Below are positions 26,184 to 35,569 of a stretch of 59,940 nucleotides of DNA, piece by piece (the first letter of the stretch is position 1; every line of letters starts with the position of its first letter). A model generated the notes under the pieces. It did no database searches, was not told the DNA's origin, and worked only from the letters and a program-made list of their open reading frames with translations. Made by a program: the position numbers and the translations under genes. The stretch comes from Desulfuromonadaceae bacterium (GTDB lineage Bacteria > Desulfobacterota > Desulfuromonadia > Geobacterales > Pseudopelobacteraceae), in assembly GCA_028687585.1 (NCBI GenBank), contig JAQTZV010000034.1, positions 1 through 59,940 on the forward strand, written 5' to 3'.

Positions 26184-26870
26184 TTATCGTGCCTCTTCAC
26201 CGGCTATTCTAGCCTTTATTAATCCTGCAAACAGACTTGAAGAAGGCCAACGGAGTTCAAAACTATTTGCGGTTTCTTCAAGTGTTGTTAACAAGGATTC
26301 CGTATCATCATAAAAAATTTCGACTGTTGTATATTTTCCATTTTCAAGAAGCTTTATACCGTAAGTCGTCTCTGTATTAGACGACTCAGTCATTCTTTTG
26401 ATTGCATTTGATAATTGTGCCATATACAAATCGTCTCTTTTTTCTCCCGGCAAGTCAGCTGGTATCCACCCTTCTTTATCATCACCGTACTCGAAAGACA
26501 CTCTTCTGATTACATCATTGGCATCGTGTGGCAGAGGGTCGCACTCATAAGTGAGCTTATCATTTGTGTCTAAATTAATGAGGGTCGTAATCAATATAGG
26601 CACTTTGTGCCCTTGTTTTTCGGAGATATTTCTTGCTAACAACATTTCTCTAGCAAACGGTAACGATTTTAACTTTTCTTGAAACTTTCCATATTCTTCC
26701 TCATATCCTTCTTTGTGCGCGTATAAGCTCTGCATAGCAAAGGTTGCACTTCTGGTCGCCGACAGTAGTGCGGAAAAATTGAAACAAAATTCCTCACTCG
26801 CAATTTTAAGACCGCGTAGTTCATTCAAAAAATACCTTGCCTCTTTTATTTTGTATGATGGGTACATCAC
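26184..26870 (-). CDS. Unknown protein in a cassette-like unit
   Basis: 228 residues, acidic, soluble, with an N-terminal helical region and a C-terminal alpha/beta region. I recognise no domain. ATG 26870 (or the second Met) follows AGGAG. The gene is tightly framed: a GTTGAGC site and hairpins directly upstream (26887-26931) and the attC-like site directly downstream, with almost no other non-coding sequence, as in integron gene cassettes. Confidence 0.55.
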   Translation of the reverse strand: MMYPSYKIKEARYFLNELRGLKIASEEFCFNFSALLSATRSATFAMQSLYAHKEGYEEEYGKFQEKLKSLPFAREMLLARNISEKQGHKVPILITTLINLDTNDKLTYECDPLPHDANDVIRRVSFEYGDDKEGWIPADLPGEKRDDLYMAQLSNAIKRMTESSNTETTYGIKLLENGKYTTVEIFYDDTESLLTTLEETANSFELRWPSSSLFAGLIKARIAGEEAR

Positions 26871-26886
26871 TATTTCTCCTGTGTTT

Positions 26887-26931
26887 GCTCAACTCATTGT
26901 TGAGCGTTTCACGCGCACGCGCACGTGAAAC
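26887..26931. promoter_or_regulatory. Two adjacent hairpins upstream of the 228-residue gene
   Basis: GCTCAAC-5 nt-GTTGAGC (26887-26905) and GTTTCACG-10 nt-CGTGAAAC (26906-26931) are perfect inverted repeats placed back to back. They may be an operator or, for the first, a recombination core site. The remaining sequence up to hsdR (26932-27103) shows no gene. Confidence 0.5.
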
Positions 26932-27103
26932 GGTGATCTTCCCAAATGGGATATTTTGTCTGAGCACATTAAAACGACACATCAGTTGGGTAAGTTTTCA
27001 GTAAAACGGTCACCTCAAAGCACATTTCGCCAACATCACTCATCTTGATATCCGAATCTTACTCGTGCCAGGCGAACTTGATCATGACATCCGTATTCCT
27101 GCA

Positions 27104-29491
27104 TTAAAACCCCGCATAGAGCAACGTCTGCAATTCATTCACCGCTTCCCGGAGCTTTTCTGACCCGCCGAAGTACCCTGCAATCTCAATCACATTCCCA
27201 CGCTCAGAAATTGGAGGCACTTTCAAGATATCCGGCACGACGAATTGCGCCGTACCATGCTGGGCGTATTTCTCCAGCAGTTCTTCGAGGATGGCCCTGG
27301 CCTCGGGGCTATAGTGATCGAAGAAATCCTTCCGGTCATGCTTCAACCGTTCCGCCCGCTCTCGGCGTGTCCGTAACGGTGCATTGAAGGCCAAGTGACA
27401 GAGCAGATCAAAGTGGTCAGCTTCCGGTTGTCCAACGGAGTCTGCCAGTTCATTAAAGTTGATACCTCTCTCCTCAAGCTGGCGAATAACTTCGGCACGT
27501 TCCTTTGGATTGGCCCACTGTTCTCGCATCCGAATTGCACCGGTGAACAGAGTACGAACCTTGTCGGCGGCATAATCGCTGTACTTGACGACCCGCAACT
27601 GCTTGCCGTCCGGGTCCAGCTCATAAACCAGATGGGCGGCAATTGCCACGTGCCCGCCATCGACAAAGTATTTGCGGGGCTCTTTTGTGCCGTCATCAAT
27701 GACCACTCCCGCCGGGCCCCCTGCCGTGCTGTATTCATCCTGAATACCGCCATCTTCCACAACAGGAGTTTCCTCGATGATGGTCGTCTCGTAGGTAGCG
27801 CCGGCATTATCAATCTTCTCTTCGCTGACCAGGGCGGGATCTCCGTCAAAATCACTATCGGCAAAGAGCCTTGTGGCACTGCCGGTATAGTCGAGGATAC
27901 TGAACCAGAGCTTGCCGTAATCGTCCCTGACACGGGTGCCACGGCCAATAATCTGTTTGAACTCCGACATGGTGCCAACCACGCGGGCAAGGACGACATT
28001 TTTGCAGGTAGGAGCATCAACACCGGTGGTCAACATCTGTGAGGTTGTAAGGATGGCCGGTGTCTCGGTCTCCAGTTCCTGAAACCTGCCGAGATGGCCA
28101 CGACCAATATCGCCCTCATTCGAAGTCACCCGACAGACGTAATCCGGGTACTGGCTTACCAGATCCTGGTTAAGGTTGGTGAGTGCCCGTCGCATCTCGT
28201 CCGCATGATCCTGATCCACACAAAATACGATAGTCTTGGCAAAACGGTCAGTCTTTTTAAGAAAGTCGCTCAAGTGGCAGGCAATTGCTTCTGTACGGGC
28301 CTTCAGAGCGACAACTCGCTCAAAATCCTTGGTCTGGTACTCCTCGTCCGGTATCTCCCGGCCATATCGGTCCAGCTCTCCCTTGCTGGGACGCCAACCT
28401 GCAGCATCGAAGTCAGTGATAATGCGGTGGACCCGGTAGGGGGCCAGGAAACCGTCGTCGATTCCCTGCCGCAAACTGTACTGGTAGATGGGATTGCCGA
28501 AGTAGAGGTAGGTATCCCGGTTGTCTTCCCTGAGCGGTGTTGCGGTCATTCCCAGCTGGAATGCCGGGGTAAAATACTCCAGGATCTCCCGCCAGTTGCT
28601 GTTGTCGCGGGCGCTTCCCCGGTGGCATTCATCAACAATGATCAGGTCGAAGAAGTCAGGCCTGTACTCCTTGTAGAGCCCCGGTCGCCGTTCGTCCTTG
28701 GCCAGCGACTGGTAGATGGCGAAGTACATTTCGCGGCTTTTGTTGGCTTCACCGTTCTCGATCTTCCAACGGGCATCTCCAAACGGAGCAAAAATCTTGT
28801 CCTTGGGATCATCAACCAGAATATTGCGGTCGGCCAGATACAGAATCTTGGGGCGACGGTGCTCGCCGGTGGCGTTCCAGCGGGCGCTCCAGAGTTTCCA
28901 ACAGATCTGGAAGGCAACCACGGTTTTGCCGGTGCCGGTGGCCATGGTCAACAGAATTCTTTTCTTGTCCTGCAAAACCGACTGCACGACCCGATTGATG
29001 GCGATTTCCTGATAGTAGCGGGGACTCTTGCCGCTATGATGGTAATAAGGTGAGAGAATGCGTTGCGCGGATTCGGGGGAGAATGCCTGAGAGCTTTGCA
29101 GGCGCTGCCAAAGTTCCTCAGGTGGCGGGAACTCAGTCAATACCCGCTCCTGGCCGGTCATATAATCAAACTCGATGATTTCAATGCCGTTAGTGGCATA
29201 CGCAAACTTGATACCCAGAATCTCAGCGTACTCTTTAGCCTGCTGCAAACCATCCCCGGCAGACTGGTAGTCAGGCTTGGCCTCTACAACGGCAATGAGA
29301 TAATCACGGGTATAGCGAAGCAGGTAGTCGGCCCGTTTCTGGGGACGACGCCTCACCTTGTTCCCAACAAGAACAATACGGCCATCGGTGAAGGTAATCT
29401 GCTCGTTGATACGGTGGGGTTCATTGTCCCAACCGGCATCAACCAGCTTCGGCAGCACGTATTTTCGACAGGTATCCGCTTCGTTGCTCAT
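27104..29491 (-). CDS. hsdR: Type I restriction enzyme translocase/nuclease subunit
   Basis: 795 residues, EcoEI-like size. An N-terminal nuclease pattern comprises Asp55 and VVEAKPDYQ (Glu70, Lys72). Walker A MATGTGKT is at 183-190 and the DECH box at 287-290. Helicase domain 2 contains TSQMLTTGVDAP and the QIIGRGTR motif, and the EcoEI-type C-terminal domain ends YAGF. All motor and nuclease motifs are intact. First gene of the minus-strand island; its partners hsdM/hsdS are 11 kb downstream. With a truncated HsdS it may have no target. Confidence 0.95.
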   Translation of the reverse strand: MSNEADTCRKYVLPKLVDAGWDNEPHRINEQITFTDGRIVLVGNKVRRRPQKRADYLLRYTRDYLIAVVEAKPDYQSAGDGLQQAKEYAEILGIKFAYATNGIEIIEFDYMTGQERVLTEFPPPEELWQRLQSSQAFSPESAQRILSPYYHHSGKSPRYYQEIAINRVVQSVLQDKKRILLTMATGTGKTVVAFQICWKLWSARWNATGEHRRPKILYLADRNILVDDPKDKIFAPFGDARWKIENGEANKSREMYFAIYQSLAKDERRPGLYKEYRPDFFDLIIVDECHRGSARDNSNWREILEYFTPAFQLGMTATPLREDNRDTYLYFGNPIYQYSLRQGIDDGFLAPYRVHRIITDFDAAGWRPSKGELDRYGREIPDEEYQTKDFERVVALKARTEAIACHLSDFLKKTDRFAKTIVFCVDQDHADEMRRALTNLNQDLVSQYPDYVCRVTSNEGDIGRGHLGRFQELETETPAILTTSQMLTTGVDAPTCKNVVLARVVGTMSEFKQIIGRGTRVRDDYGKLWFSILDYTGSATRLFADSDFDGDPALVSEEKIDNAGATYETTIIEETPVVEDGGIQDEYSTAGGPAGVVIDDGTKEPRKYFVDGGHVAIAAHLVYELDPDGKQLRVVKYSDYAADKVRTLFTGAIRMREQWANPKERAEVIRQLEERGINFNELADSVGQPEADHFDLLCHLAFNAPLRTRRERAERLKHDRKDFFDHYSPEARAILEELLEKYAQHGTAQFVVPDILKVPPISERGNVIEIAGYFGGSEKLREAVNELQTLLYAGF

Positions 29492-29833
29492 AGATTACCC
29501 GATAAAGAAAAAGCCGTTTGTCAGCACTTGAGCAGACAATGCGGCTTCAGTTAGAGCAATATGTCCTGAAGGGCACAGAGCCCATCTCTATACCCTCCAT
29601 AAATGCATGAAATTACGACACGTTAATACCTCTTTTCACCCTCAAAGTCAATTTGATATGCACCTGTGCAAACCTAACGATAAAGCCCGCCATAATAGCA
29701 CCCTGTCCTATCAGAACAGAGTGATGCAACATGCTGTAATTTATGAATTTACAGTTGACATTTGACATTAAGCTGGTCAAACTGACTTTGAAATACGGAC
29801 TATTTTGACTGTCGAGAAAGGAGGGAGGACGTA

Positions 29834-30148
29834 ATGATAAGAAAGATTAACGCAATAGTTATTGCTGCTGTAGGAACTGTTCTCCCGTGCCTGATTGCGG
29901 GAGCGATGGTAGGGCTTGTGTTCAAATCGAGTTTCTGGATATGGACTCTCGGATTGACGGCTATTTCGATCCCCTGGATGCTCATGAACCGGGTGCATAC
30001 CCGATTTTACCGTGGGGCCCTTAACGGGAAAACTTTATTTGAAAACTTGAAATACGCCTACACAAGTACCGATTATTACCCAATGACTTCTCTCTTCGGT
30101 GGTTCATGGTGGAATTGGTACTGGGGATTTTTTAGACGACATTTCTGA
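29834..30148 (+). CDS. Small two-helix membrane protein, unknown
   Basis: 104 residues with a very strong binding site (AGGAGGGAGG) before ATG 29834. Two hydrophobic segments (about 7-30 and 33-52), then an aromatic-rich C terminus (SWWNWYWGFFRRHF). No family recognised. It is the only plus-strand gene between the island and the transfer operon. Upstream, 29492-29833 has no gene but contains a palindrome (CTGTAA..TTACAG, 29733-29753) and a TTGACA next to it, probably control sites for this gene and, divergently, hsdR. Confidence 0.6.
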   Translation: MIRKINAIVIAAVGTVLPCLIAGAMVGLVFKSSFWIWTLGLTAISIPWMLMNRVHTRFYRGALNGKTLFENLKYAYTSTDYYPMTSLFGGSWWNWYWGFFRRHF

Positions 30149-30164
30149 TGACTGAAGTGATGGC

Positions 30165-30482
30165 TTATGAAGGGGCATAGGAATACTCCCATGCCCCTTT
30201 TATTTTGAGAAGTTCGTCGCGACGTATTTCAATCCCTCCAACGAATGGGGCAATAATGGCATACGGAGTCGATTGGTAAAAATAGACATTCGTACCTTCT
30301 GCCCGTTCTAAATGCTCAAGGACTGCAACCGGAAGCTTGATCACGCTGTTTGAGATCCTCAAATCAGCCCCATGCTCTTGAACGTGCAGTGAAATTGCCA
30401 TGTCATGATTGTCCGACAAGGTAAATGTATCTGCTGCAATGACAATTATGCCGTCTGATACCAAGAGAATTTTATCAAACAC
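30165..30482 (-). CDS. Small beta-rich protein ending the transfer operon, unknown
   Basis: 105 residues, no signal peptide, acidic, with repeated beta-strand-like stretches (ILLVSDGIIVIAAD; NVYFYQSTPYAIIAP). Its start lies 3 nt after the traG stop, so it is co-transcribed with traG. No family recognised. The last codons overlap the terminator hairpin of the opposing gene. Confidence 0.55.
   Translation of the reverse strand: MFDKILLVSDGIIVIAADTFTLSDNHDMAISLHVQEHGADLRISNSVIKLPVAVLEHLERAEGTNVYFYQSTPYAIIAPFVGGIEIRRDELLKIKGAWEYSYAPS
30170..30206 (+). terminator. Terminator between convergent genes
   Basis: AAGGGGCAT (30170-30178) pairs with ATGCCCCTT (30191-30199), followed by TTTATTTT. It terminates the plus-strand 104-residue gene while lying inside the final codons of the minus-strand gene. 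Confidence 0.75.
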
Positions 30483-30485
30483 GAA

Positions 30486-33400
30486 TTACCTCCTCGGGCC
30501 TTTGTATGGCTTTGGAACTCCGCCTTTCGGCAGCGAAGAATTCTTACTCTGATGCTGAAGGATTTTCCCAGTTCTTTGTAGATCCCTTTCAACACGAGTT
30601 TCAGCCAACCTGACAGCTTGTTCCCCCATACGTGTCTCAGCTTCACGTTTAGCAGCATTCTTTTCCATTGAAGAACTTAGAGGTCTGGCAACTGTTGCAG
30701 CATCACCTATTAAGCCTGAGGTTTCGTGCAATGCCCCTCTACCTATTGCTATCGATGTGGCTGCAGTTCCAGCATCAATTGACCGGCCTTCAACAAAATC
30801 GCTGCTGGCCGCGCTTCCGGCCAAATCTTGCACAGAACGAACAGATGTTCCTATTGTCTGATGAGACGAATAATCCGCCTTAACCCCTCCATCAGCACGA
30901 ATACTCCCGGTAATCCCACCTCCCGATCTCGTACTGACAACAGCCGCACCCTGCTGTGACGACTGAACAAATTGGTCCTCGGTGATTTCGGAACGCTGCC
31001 CGGCAATAAGATTCCCGCTCTTGTCCATCTTTCCCTGCACCTGCGAATAGTGCAGATTGCCGTCCTTGTCCTTGGCGTACATCAGCACATTGCCATCGAG
31101 GCCGTTAGAGAACGAACCTCCCACCACCTCCATCTTGCCGGTCTTCTCGTTTTTGGCGTAGTACCAGTCGCCATTGACCATCATCTGCTTGCCACCGGCC
31201 TGGATCATGTACGATCCTGACTTCCGTGACACATTCAGCGACTGGTTCTCGTAACCAGTCTTGATAAAATCACCAACTGTCTTACGCAGCCCCTTGTCAG
31301 TAGTTGACACGTTCCGGTCCAGACGCTCGATATCTGTTCCAGTCTTGCTCTGACCGAGATCAAACTTCTGCACCCGGCCACCCTGGTCAACGGCAAACGA
31401 CGCGAGATTGCCGTTTCGGTCGTAATCAGCCTTGTAATCGTAGGCCTGGCCAGACAGCTTGGCGACATGGGCGGCAGCACTCTGGAATCCGGAGGCACGG
31501 AGTTGCTTCTGCATTTCAAGAGCCTGACCCTTGTCCCCTTTGGCAACGGTGCCTGAATCAGACGAATTGACGATGCCGCCATCCATGCCGACATTGACCG
31601 CACTCTTGCCATCAGCTGTCGTGAAGTTGATGTTCTGCCCCTCCATCGCCTTCTGCATCTCGGCAAAGCCCCGTTCGGTCAGGTGACCGTCCTTGTACAT
31701 CTCCGGATTGTTCTGGAGTTGCGGAGCAATACGTCCAACCATCTGATCCGCTGCAGCATGAACAAGCTGGTTGCGGGCAATCCTCCCTGAAACATCATTG
31801 CTGGTGAGCTGTTGGTAGTTGCCGTAACCTCCACCTGCATAGATTCCCTGGATCTTGCCGCCGGTTTCCGTTGCCACGACATGACCAGCTTCTGTGCCGG
31901 CAGCAACCGGGCCACCCATTTGATTCGAAAGCCCCGTTACCTCTGAAGCGTGTTTGCTCTGCTGGAACTGGGCGTTCATCTGCATGAGCTGTCCTGAAGA
32001 GATCCCATAGCTATCGGCAATCTTGTTGACAGCATCGGCATTGGCAAAATCCCCCAGGGCTGTAACCTCCGAACGCATTGTGTTGAACTCCCGCCAGTTC
32101 CCATTGAACCCGAGAGACCTGGCTGCGGCATACGCTCCCATTTCCCCCTGCAGTTGCCCGACACTCTTGTCCATGTTGGCAGTCAGGAAGTCAGAATAGT
32201 TTTCTCCTGAACCAAAGACATGTGCCAATGCCCGGTCGTTGGCAACTCCCATCTTGGCAAAAGCCAGTGTGTCACCGCCATAGCTGCCGGAAACCACATC
32301 CTTGGTTGCAGCGGACTTGTCGAGTCCAAGCCGGCCATCAAATGATTTCAACTCGTATGCAGATGACAGTCCGCCTTCACGCATGGCCCTGCCGCTACCA
32401 CCGAAACCGATTGATCTGCCAATCTCGCTGTCGGCAGAGATCCGACTCGAAAACTCCATTCCGAAGTCCCGGATCATATCACTCGACGCCGTGGTCTTAC
32501 CGGACATACTGACCAGCGACTGCGCCTGCCTGGCCTGGAAGCTATGCTCATTGCTCCAGGCTTGAGTCGGCATCGCGGTCACATTACGCTGCATGGCCGA
32601 AGCTCTGCCGGCGGGATCTTCCACCTCATGAGTAGCACGGTTGCCTGCCGACTGTACCTGGCTGACCATCCCTCCGGCCATCATCGCCATGGCATGACCG
32701 CCGAACTTGATCAGCATTCCGGTGATAACCGTCGCCAGCATCATTCCACTCATCCGAAGCGTGCCGAACATACCGAGGATCTTCACGGTCTGGTCGGGGA
32801 AGAAGTAGAGAGCATCCATACCCAACTTGTTCTGCCTGACCATCTCATAGGCCCGATTGGCATAGTCCACGGCGAACTGGTGAACGATGGCATCGGTGAC
32901 ACCCCAGGCGGTCAACCAGATGAAGAAACCGGCGATGATCCCGACTGCCTTGCCGATCAGTGGCGTGGGAATGAAGAGTGCCAGAAATGGCAGTAACCCA
33001 ACCGCGATGGCGGTAAGCGCCGCCTTCAGGATCGGCAACCATTCGTTGGCTGACTTCATGGCGCCGGAAGCACTGAGCAGGAATTGGTAATTGGTGGCAC
33101 CGGAGGCATTGCCGCTACGGAATATCTCCTCCAACCGCTGGGAGACGTAGGCCTGTTTCAGAAAGTCATCAATGCTCGCCGCTCCCAGACCTATCCCTGA
33201 ATTGACATTATTCAGCACCGTCTTGCACTGGATCATTGCTGCAGCATCAGTCACGTCATAGCCGAGATTGGCACAGACTGACTGGATATTTTTCTCAAGA
33301 TTGGCCGGGGTGAGCGCCGCTTTGATGCTGGCCCATGAATCGGTGCAGGTGAGAGCCCGACCCTGCGGATTGGCAGCGTCATAGTAGACCGTCCAGATGG

Positions 33401-34085
33401 CCGGATTGACCGCCTTGTCCAGTGAACCGACAAAATTGGTGGTCGTCTTGCGCAGCTCATCCACCGTGAGGTTGGCATTGGGATTCATCAGGGCATAGGA
33501 GACACAATCCTTGACGTAGCGCCGCATGGAAGCGTCCAGATTGCTGTCCACTGCCGACAGAGGAATGCTGGTGAGTTGGGCGAGCCCCAGGAATCCTTTT
33601 CCGCCAGCCTGTGTCTGGTAATTCAGGGGATCTGCGGCTGTGGTGACGATATCCACCAGGCCGCGTTCGATCTTGTTCAGGATGCCGGCCACCGCTACCA
33701 CACCATCCGGGATGCCGCCGACCGCCTGGTTCTTGTTGAAAACCGGATCATAGACATGGATGGTTCCCTTGGGGACAACCAGAGCCAGGTACACCATGAT
33801 GCCGATCATGGTCGGCACGATCCAGGTCATGACCGAACCGTTGGCGGTTCCAAGCGATTTGGCGAATACCGTCACCCCACCGAAGAAGAGCCCGGCGGCG
33901 ATTACGACAAAGTAGAGCGACTTGTAGTCGTTGTCGCCGAAGATCAGCGCCAGCTTGCTGAAGGCATTCACCACCGCGTCGTGACCACCCCAGACATAGA
34001 ATTCCATATCCAGGGCCAGCGCCATGGTCGGGATGAGCACCAACAGTAGTGTGAGGCCGAGCCTAGATACGGTCCGTATCGACAT
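30486..34085 (-). CDS. traG: Conjugal transfer mating-pair stabilisation protein TraG
   Basis: 1199 residues. A signal-like N terminus (to about ALA24) and DMEFYVWGGHDAVVNAF match the start of F-type TraG. Hydrophobic segments occupy about residues 50-110 and 355-470 (inner membrane), and the rest is a long periplasmic, Gln/Ser/Gly-rich helical domain. F TraG works in pilus assembly through its N-terminal domain and in mating-pair stabilisation and entry exclusion through its C-terminal domain. The start overlaps the upstream membrane-protein gene by 23 nt. Confidence 0.9.
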   Translation of the reverse strand: MSIRTVSRLGLTLLLVLIPTMALALDMEFYVWGGHDAVVNAFSKLALIFGDNDYKSLYFVVIAAGLFFGGVTVFAKSLGTANGSVMTWIVPTMIGIMVYLALVVPKGTIHVYDPVFNKNQAVGGIPDGVVAVAGILNKIERGLVDIVTTAADPLNYQTQAGGKGFLGLAQLTSIPLSAVDSNLDASMRRYVKDCVSYALMNPNANLTVDELRKTTTNFVGSLDKAVNPAIWTVYYDAANPQGRALTCTDSWASIKAALTPANLEKNIQSVCANLGYDVTDAAAMIQCKTVLNNVNSGIGLGAASIDDFLKQAYVSQRLEEIFRSGNASGATNYQFLLSASGAMKSANEWLPILKAALTAIAVGLLPFLALFIPTPLIGKAVGIIAGFFIWLTAWGVTDAIVHQFAVDYANRAYEMVRQNKLGMDALYFFPDQTVKILGMFGTLRMSGMMLATVITGMLIKFGGHAMAMMAGGMVSQVQSAGNRATHEVEDPAGRASAMQRNVTAMPTQAWSNEHSFQARQAQSLVSMSGKTTASSDMIRDFGMEFSSRISADSEIGRSIGFGGSGRAMREGGLSSAYELKSFDGRLGLDKSAATKDVVSGSYGGDTLAFAKMGVANDRALAHVFGSGENYSDFLTANMDKSVGQLQGEMGAYAAARSLGFNGNWREFNTMRSEVTALGDFANADAVNKIADSYGISSGQLMQMNAQFQQSKHASEVTGLSNQMGGPVAAGTEAGHVVATETGGKIQGIYAGGGYGNYQQLTSNDVSGRIARNQLVHAAADQMVGRIAPQLQNNPEMYKDGHLTERGFAEMQKAMEGQNINFTTADGKSAVNVGMDGGIVNSSDSGTVAKGDKGQALEMQKQLRASGFQSAAAHVAKLSGQAYDYKADYDRNGNLASFAVDQGGRVQKFDLGQSKTGTDIERLDRNVSTTDKGLRKTVGDFIKTGYENQSLNVSRKSGSYMIQAGGKQMMVNGDWYYAKNEKTGKMEVVGGSFSNGLDGNVLMYAKDKDGNLHYSQVQGKMDKSGNLIAGQRSEITEDQFVQSSQQGAAVVSTRSGGGITGSIRADGGVKADYSSHQTIGTSVRSVQDLAGSAASSDFVEGRSIDAGTAATSIAIGRGALHETSGLIGDAATVARPLSSSMEKNAAKREAETRMGEQAVRLAETRVERDLQRTGKILQHQSKNSSLPKGGVPKPYKGPRR

Positions 34086-34803
34086 GTACTACTCCTGCAG
34101 CAATCAATTTGCAGTTGCGTCGCCAGGCGACCAGCATGGCAACTATCGGAATGATGATGAACACAGCCGTGGATACCAGGACGAAGTAAGCTGAGATGAG
34201 GAAGATCCCCTTGAATCCCTGTATCCAGTAATAAATTGAGGAAATGGTCGCCGGGGAGATCTTGGTGTAGTAGAGCTTGGACACTGCCCACACCACGTTC
34301 TTGCCGGTGAAGATCTTGAAATAGAGAAAATGGAAGGCGATGAAAGCCAGAACCGCCTTGACGATTGCTCCGAAGACCATGCCGCCCAGGAGATTCAGTA
34401 CCATCGCCCGGGTGTATTCACCGATGAAACAGGTGGAGGCCTTGGCCATGAAGATGGCGTAACCGAGAGAGAAGCCAAGAGCCAGCAGGAAGGCACTGAA
34501 CTTGTCGAAAAATGTCGGAGATGTATCGCCGAACATGGGGATGTACTGTTCAATCACACCGATTGCCACAGGGGTCAGGAACGCCGAAACGATTCCGGAG
34601 GCAAAAGAACTCCTGAATCCCACCTCCATGAATTCGAGTCGCTGCTTGGTAGTCAGGAAGCGGGCCTTGATTATGCAGCCGCCCAGTTCGTTGGCGAAGT
34701 TCTGGTCAATGTAGGAGATCGCCTCCAGGAGTCCTCGCGGGTGAATCTCGTTGCTCTGAGGTACCGGCATGATATCCGGCGAACTGTTGCTATCTTTCGA
34801 CAT
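34063..34803 (-). CDS. Transfer-operon inner-membrane protein, unknown
   Basis: 246 residues with about five to six hydrophobic segments from residue 65 on (SSFASGIVSAFLTPVAIGV; FLLALGFSLGYAIF; LLGGMVFGAIVKAVLAFIAF; and two near the C terminus). The N-terminal 60 residues are cytosolic-like. Located between traG and the S26 peptidase, it is presumably an accessory channel or entry-exclusion component, but no family name can be given. Confidence 0.65.
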   Translation of the reverse strand: MSKDSNSSPDIMPVPQSNEIHPRGLLEAISYIDQNFANELGGCIIKARFLTTKQRLEFMEVGFRSSFASGIVSAFLTPVAIGVIEQYIPMFGDTSPTFFDKFSAFLLALGFSLGYAIFMAKASTCFIGEYTRAMVLNLLGGMVFGAIVKAVLAFIAFHFLYFKIFTGKNVVWAVSKLYYTKISPATISSIYYWIQGFKGIFLISAYFVLVSTAVFIIIPIVAMLVAWRRNCKLIAAGVVHVDTDRI

Positions 34804-34811
34804 GGCGCCCC

Positions 34812-35063
34812 CTACCCTGTCAGTGACCTGACCAGATTCATGACACCGCCGCCATAGGCGACGATCACCGCCAGCAGCATGCAGATTGCGGCCAATGTCG
34901 GGTTTCTCTGACGCACACCGACCCAGAAGGCCGAGATCACCAGGGCGACAAAAAAGAAGCGCCCCCAGAAACCATAGAGGAGCGTGGCAAAAAGCTTCTG
35001 CCAGAAGCCGGTATATTCCGCCTGCCCCATATAGTGCAGCGGGTTGAGTTTCTCAATGGGCAC
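34812..35063 (-). CDS. Small membrane protein of the transfer operon
   Basis: 83 residues with two hydrophobic segments (about 23-47 and 53-75) and an N-terminal HYMGQAEYTGFWQK segment. It lies 11 nt downstream of the S26 peptidase gene. No family recognised; possibly a pilin-maturation or channel accessory. Confidence 0.6.
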   Translation of the reverse strand: MPIEKLNPLHYMGQAEYTGFWQKLFATLLYGFWGRFFFVALVISAFWVGVRQRNPTLAAICMLLAVIVAYGGGVMNLVRSLTG

Positions 35064-35074
35064 TGATTCTCCTT

Positions 35075-35569
35075 TCAGAAGATCGGATAGGCTTTTGCCA
35101 GGATGCGGTTTTTCTCGACAAATCCGAAATACCGGGAGTCGAAACTGTCTTTGTGCTGTCCCATGACGAACATGACACCCTTAGGGATCATGCCGTTGAA
35201 AACAAAGTGCTGCAGCGGTTCGCCCTTGAGTGAGTAGTCCTTGGCCCGCACCAGGTACTCGCCGTTGCAGTAATACATCTTGTCCGTATCGACAGTGAGT
35301 ACGTCCCCCTCGTTACAACCAAGGATTTTCATGACATCCGGGGACTTTCCCATCCCCATGCGGGTTGTAAGTTCCTTATGCCGGAACAGTACATAATCAC
35401 CTCGTACCACCTTGTCCGGATTCCGGGCGAGCCAGTAGATTCGATGTTTCAGGGATGGCGTGAGCGTGACGCTGATCTTGCAGGGGAGCAGTGTCCCCGC
35501 CACGAGCAGGGCCGTGATAGCCAGCCAGAGCCGCCAGTTGTGGAAATCAAGGTTTAACGGTTTCGGCAT
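35075..35569 (-). CDS. Conjugative transfer signal peptidase, S26 family (RP4 TraF-like)
   Basis: I choose ATG 35569 (MPKPLNLDFHNWRLW), as the 25 codons upstream lie inside trbI; the product is 164 residues. One N-terminal transmembrane segment, then the S26 pattern: catalytic Ser in TPSLKHRIYW, Lys in VMKILGCNEGD, and the C-terminal box MGQHKDSFDSRYFGFV. RP4 TraF-type peptidases mature and cyclise pilin; here it may process the TraA-like pilin or other exported Tra proteins. In F plasmids this position is filled differently, so it is an element-family trait. Confidence 0.85.
   Translation of the reverse strand: MPKPLNLDFHNWRLWLAITALLVAGTLLPCKISVTLTPSLKHRIYWLARNPDKVVRGDYVLFRHKELTTRMGMGKSPDVMKILGCNEGDVLTVDTDKMYYCNGEYLVRAKDYSLKGEPLQHFVFNGMIPKGVMFVMGQHKDSFDSRYFGFVEKNRILAKAYPIF

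Noticed and set aside
28094..29053. 319-codon plus-strand open frame opposite hsdR
   Set aside because: Shadow of the hsdR coding sequence; composition follows the third-position pattern of the minus-strand gene.
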